Below, piece by piece: positions 52,127 to 55,033 of a stretch of DNA of 55,033 nucleotides. The position numbers and the translations under genes are program-made. The DNA lies in assembly GCF_018476525.1 (NCBI RefSeq), contig NZ_JAHCST010000061.1:1-55033 (forward strand). Direction: 5' to 3'. Source of the stretch: Acrocarpospora catenulata. Its GTDB lineage: Bacteria; Actinomycetota; Actinomycetes; Streptosporangiales; Streptosporangiaceae. The first letter of the stretch is position 1; every line of letters begins with the position of its first letter. The notes beneath the pieces were generated by a model that was not told where the DNA came from, did not search any database, and saw nothing but the letters and a program-made list of their open reading frames with translations.

Positions 52127-52156
52127 GACCGTCTCCACGCTTTGAGGGGATTGACA

Positions 52157-52641
52157 CACAGATACAACCTGATGTGGCCTTCATAGGAGCGGCGGGTGGT
52201 CTCCTCGATCTTCCGCTTGCGCTTCAGGAACTCCTCCAGCCACTGCGCGACCGTCACCTGCTGGGTCAGGTCCTGCCGGGTGCGCACTTTACGGCGGACC
52301 ACATCGACATTGGGCAGGACACGGGTCTCGGCCAGCGTTCTCTTGATCAGGTCCGCGATCTGGCTCCGGAGGGCCGTCTCCCCCGGATCGGCCAACGCCA
52401 GCAACTCCCGTACCTGCCCAAGTTCGGCCTCCGCGGCCTCCTGGGAGGCGAACCCGCTGCGCCGCAGCGGACCACGACGCCTACCCTCCACCGTGGAAGG
52501 CAACTCAATCTGGTAGTTCCACACTCCGTGCCGGTGGCTCCAGCCCCCGCCGGGACGCCGCAGCTTGGGACATTTCTGCCCCAGCGCCTTGCTGTCGGCT
52601 CCCGTACAGGAGCAGCGCTTGAACGTGGTGCCCTCAGCCAT
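52157..52641 (-). pseudogene. N-terminal fragment of the same tyrosine integrase
   Basis: ATG 52641 opens MAEGTTFKRCSCTGADSKAL, the Cys-containing N-terminus typical of actinobacterial AICE/phage integrases, continuing to the start of the SAM-like DNA-binding domain (VAQWLEEFLKRKRKIEETT, RRSYEGHIRLYL), where the IS cuts it. Together with the C-terminal piece only about 260 codons remain of an expected 400-450, so roughly 150 or more central codons are gone, including the first catalytic Arg. Confidence 0.88.
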
Positions 52642-53399
52642 CGCTCTTCTCCCCTCGCCCTGCTGACGGCCTGGCCCACCAAACAGCGGAACCCCGCGCA
52701 CAACATGTCGTTGCTCGAACTCGCGAACGCCAATCCGTCCCTCGCCACAGACCCTTCGGGCGTGCAGCGCGGACAACCGCCGTACGCACCGGCACAACCA
52801 GCCATGGGTCGCGATCATGGGTCGCGATCAGACGAGCACGACCCCGACCATCACCCGACTGATGCACGGCCACGTAGGACGGGGCGTATCAACGCTCACC
52901 TGGACGGCATCGGTCAAGCGAAATCCGACGGCCGCCCCGGAATTCGACGACCACCAAACCTCCCGGCGAACTACACAAATGCGCGGGCCCCCAGCTCAAC
53001 GGCAGATCCTCTGTCACCTGCTCAAATACCTGCCGCCAAGCAGCAAATCGAACGGGACCACAGTCAAAGACTTGGTCATTTCCACCGAAGTCCGCGCCGA
53101 CGCACAAGGATCCAGATCAGGCATCTGAGCAACGTGATACGACGCAGTTTGCGACACGACCTGGTGTTATCCGTCGCCCGGCATGAGCACGAGACGTCAC
53201 TGGAGTTGAGCAAGTAGGGGACCGAAACTATCCAAGGTCCAGCGACACGATCGTGAATACGTTGTCTCGCGAATCTTGGTTGCCCGCAGCCCGCTTAATG
53301 ACCGATCGTGCAGGGGCCAGCCGGCGCTGTAGCCCTCTTCTGCCGATGAGCGTGCGACGTACGACACTCTCCGCGAGCTGCGTGCCCTAGCCTAAAGCT
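52642..53399. other. Non-coding, decayed stretch
   Basis: No frame here looks like a real protein. Base composition varies and part of 52930-53220 is less GC-rich. A 13-bp direct duplication (ATGGGTCGCGATC, twice in tandem) lies at 52804-52829. It probably represents remains of the element that once used the tRNA-Arg site; I cannot name any gene in it. Confidence 0.5.
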
Positions 53400-53916
53400 G
53401 TGTCGGGATTAACGGATCTGGAGCGGCGGTGCGTTTCGCCGTTCTACTTGAAGATGATGGGCCTGAATGCACTAAGGCATGACGTCCTGTTCGATACTCT
53501 GCGCAAAGTGGCGCGAGGGACGACCGACGACGAAGTCGCTGAACTGCTGGCTTCGCACTGGCGGCCGCGCGTCATGGGCGCTTGACTCGCGTCTGGCCGG
53601 ACCCAGCGCCTGGAGGCTGCGCTGCTGGAAAGCCTGGAGACCTCGCTGGGGACGCTGACAGCGCCGCCTCTGGCGACCGTCGCCCTGCATGGTCTGGGAG
53701 CGAAGGCCGTGCCCTCGCTCAAGACCTACCTGCGACTGGACCTCGCGCATCAATGGGGCTCAGCCTCGTTCGTAGCCGCCGTACGAACGACTGGACGCCA
53801 CCCCGACCGGCGTTGCCATCGATGACCACGACCGCAGGGCCGTAGACGGAATGCTGATCGTCGCGCGTTGCCTAGCCGAGGCAGAACCAGAAATCCCTCC
53901 GGACGCTGCTAACTGA
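53400..53916 (+). pseudogene. DUF6000 gene broken by a nonsense codon and a frameshift
   Basis: The first frame (YLKMMGLNALRHDVLFDTL, then LLASHWRPRVMGA) stops at a TGA (53583-53585) where relatives have Trp after MGA. The same frame continues beyond with LEAALLESLETSLGTLTAPP and LDLAHQWGSASFVAA. Near 53783 the protein character moves to the +1 frame (ERLDATPTGVAIDDHDRRAV, DGMLIVARCLAE) to the TGA at 53914. One nonsense change and one single-base indel therefore disable it. The DUF6000 assignment is from memory of the family; function is unknown. Confidence 0.8.
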
Positions 53917-54226
53917 AGCAATACACCGCCCCCCGCTGGTTGTGCTGCGCTTGACGTTGACCAGATTGGTAGGGGCGCCCGTGGGGACAGGGGCGACGAC
54001 CCCCCTTTGCTGTTCCACCGCTACCGACCGCACGTCCTCACAACGAACTCAGCCGACGACAGCGTCGATCAAGTCGCTGCAGCCCGACATCCTCAACTGC
54101 CGCGAGCCGCGCGCTACGCAACGTCATGCCCACGGATGCGCAGTCGCCCCGCTCCGTTCCTGCCGATGACCTGGATGCGAGGCCGTTGCAAGACCGTGAG
54201 CGCGGCTTGTGCGAGACTCGTCGATC
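53917..54226. other. Non-coding gap
   Basis: 310 bp between the DUF6000 pseudogene and the DUF4240 gene. I see no convincing gene, RNA or repeat. Confidence 0.5.
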
Positions 54227-54778
54227 GTGGACACCGGTGATGTGTGGCGTTTGGTTGAACAGGCGCGACGTGAGCTGGACGAGGCAGTGGTGCGCGCGGA
54301 CGAGGTCGCACAACGCATGGTCGAGTTGCTGGCCCGACGTGAACCAGCCGAGATCGTCGCCTTCGCGCAGCCGCTGTGGGATCTGCTCGCTGAGTCGTAC
54401 CGGGCCAACCTCTGGGCGGCCGCGTACGTGATCAACGGTGGCGCATCCGACGACGGCTTCGACTACTTCCGTGGCTGGCTGATCGCTCAGGGACAAACCG
54501 TGTTTCACCAAGCGCTCGCCGACCCAGACAGCCTTGCCAGCAACCTCATCGTCGTCCAAGCCGCCGCAGATGGCGAGGACCTGTGGGGCGAAGACATCCT
54601 CGGCGTCGCCTGGAACGCGCACCTGGCAGCAACCGGGGAACAGCTACCGCCCAAGGCCTTCACCATTCGATATCCGCAACTCGACCCCGACTGGGACTTT
54701 GACTTCGACGACGAGGCCGAGATGCGCCGACGCCTGCCGCGCCTCGCCGACCTCTACTACCAGTCGGCCGAGGCATAG
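54227..54778 (+). CDS. DUF4240 protein
   Basis: About 183 aa. DVWRLVEQARRELDEAV, PAEIVAFAQPLWDLLAESYR, YVINGGASDDGFDYFRGWLI and ALADPDSLASN are the conserved core of DUF4240, a soluble actinobacterial family of unknown function. The C-terminal part is acidic (LDPDWDFDFDDEAEMRRRLP). GTG 54227 (VDTGDVWR) is preferred; GTG 54209 is an in-frame alternative. Confidence 0.85.
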   Translation: MDTGDVWRLVEQARRELDEAVVRADEVAQRMVELLARREPAEIVAFAQPLWDLLAESYRANLWAAAYVINGGASDDGFDYFRGWLIAQGQTVFHQALADPDSLASNLIVVQAAADGEDLWGEDILGVAWNAHLAATGEQLPPKAFTIRYPQLDPDWDFDFDDEAEMRRRLPRLADLYYQSAEA

Positions 54779-54918
54779 CAGAAGCCGCCGGAACAACCGA
54801 TCGGCCTGACCCTTCGCAGGACGCTGCGGCATTGAGACGTCTCGGGGTCCGATCAGCATCGACACGCCAAGTCTGTCAACGGACATGCCGTTGTGGCTCT
54901 GGCACAAATTCCGTGATC

Positions 54919-55033
54919 TTAATCGGCGAGGAGGATCCGGCGACGGAGCAGGTCGGGGTTGGCGCGGCCATACATCTGGCGTTTGAGCATCTTGATCCGG
55001 TTGACGGCGCCTTCGACCGCGCCGGAACTCCAC
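54919..55033 (-). pseudogene. C-terminal end of an ISL3-type transposase, cut by the window edge
   Basis: On the minus strand the frame reads SSGAVEGAVNRIKMLKRQMY, then GRANPDLLRRRILLAD and a TAA at 54919. This is the usual C-terminus of ISL3-family transposases (SGxVEGxVNRIKxLKRQMYGRA). The rest lies beyond the window, so completeness cannot be judged. GGCTCTGGCACAAATTCCGT at 54895 may be its terminal repeat. Confidence 0.8.

Larger units (their letters stand above)
50839..52156 (+). mobile_element. IS3-family insertion sequence, 1318 bp
   Basis: Both ends begin 5'-TG and carry 26-bp imperfect inverted repeats (50839-50864 and 52131-52156), 21 of 26 bases identical, sharing CCCCTCA and AGCGTGGAGAC. 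It encodes orfA and orfB in the usual overlapping -1 arrangement. No target duplication is visible (GATC on the left, CACA on the right), which fits the loss of the middle of the integrase gene during or after insertion. Confidence 0.9.

Noticed and set aside
52174-53217. Plus-strand open frame over the integrase remnant and the gap after it
   Set aside because: Its first half is antisense to the integrase fragment and the second half lacks protein character.

Overview
The window is chromosomal DNA of a high-GC actinomycete. GTG starts and four-base stop/start overlaps are frequent, and it carries an F420-type oxidoreductase, a Methyltransf_19 (DUF574) methyltransferase gene, dnaE2 under actinobacterial SOS boxes, and pSAM2-like element genes. 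Gene content fits Streptosporangiaceae or a relative best, but that placement is inference.

Layout. 0.1-5 kb (minus): a lactate-utilisation operon lutA-lutB-lutC, followed by a double GNAT acetyltransferase and a CbiX-like chelatase; a FadR-type regulator diverges from a double palindromic operator. 5.7-8.3 kb: an LLM-class oxidoreductase behind a KstR-like palindrome, an orphan NarL-type regulator and a membrane protein. 8.3-12.2 kb (minus): DUF6504-dnaE2 behind two LexA-like boxes, diverging from a quinone oxidoreductase.

13.4-23.5 kb: a 10.0-kb integrated element that has split a Methyltransf_19 gene. Both junctions can be read at base level. The left end breaks the conserved YDYYLGG segment, the right end resumes at GKDNFAADR, and the core is CGG. 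Joining the two element ends rebuilds a symmetrical attP with 9-bp inverted arms centred on a GG dinucleotide, as expected for the large serine integrase encoded just inside the left end. The element carries a RepSA-like rolling-circle initiator, a coupled 65-aa protein, an XRE/TPR regulator facing a HATPase protein (a WhiJ-like pair), a protein with three winged-helix domains, four coupled proteins I do not recognise, and a small membrane protein. No FtsK/TraB translocase is visible, so it looks like a mobilisable or decayed relative of AICEs. Two non-coding structures stand out: a ~100-bp tandem repeat whose two copies keep a hairpin with different stem sequences, and a GC-rich hairpin block next to attR.

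24.4-28.3 kb: a patatin phospholipase coupled to a PlsC-type acyltransferase, a DUF5666-like protein, an intergenic tandem repeat and an unknown protein. 28.4-33.2 kb (minus): an OmpR-type two-component pair leading into cobD-cobQ and a SHOCT protein. 33.2-37.9 kb: the divergent lipoprotein, membrane-fusion protein, ABC ATPase and MacB-type permease, with direct repeats in the shared promoter region suggesting control by that pair. 37.9-41.5 kb: a phosphotransferase, a DUF4352 protein, and a SAV_915-like protein coupled to a diaminopimelate decarboxylase. 41.5-48.8 kb (minus): a kdp operon (27-aa peptide, kdpF, A, B, C, D) with no kdpE downstream. 49-50.2 kb: a ROK regulator.

50.3-55 kb is a decayed integration hotspot: tRNA-Arg(TCT), a tyrosine integrase cut by an IS3-family insertion with loss of its middle part, a DUF6000 pseudogene with one nonsense codon and one frameshift, a DUF4240 gene, and the end of an ISL3-type transposase at the window edge.
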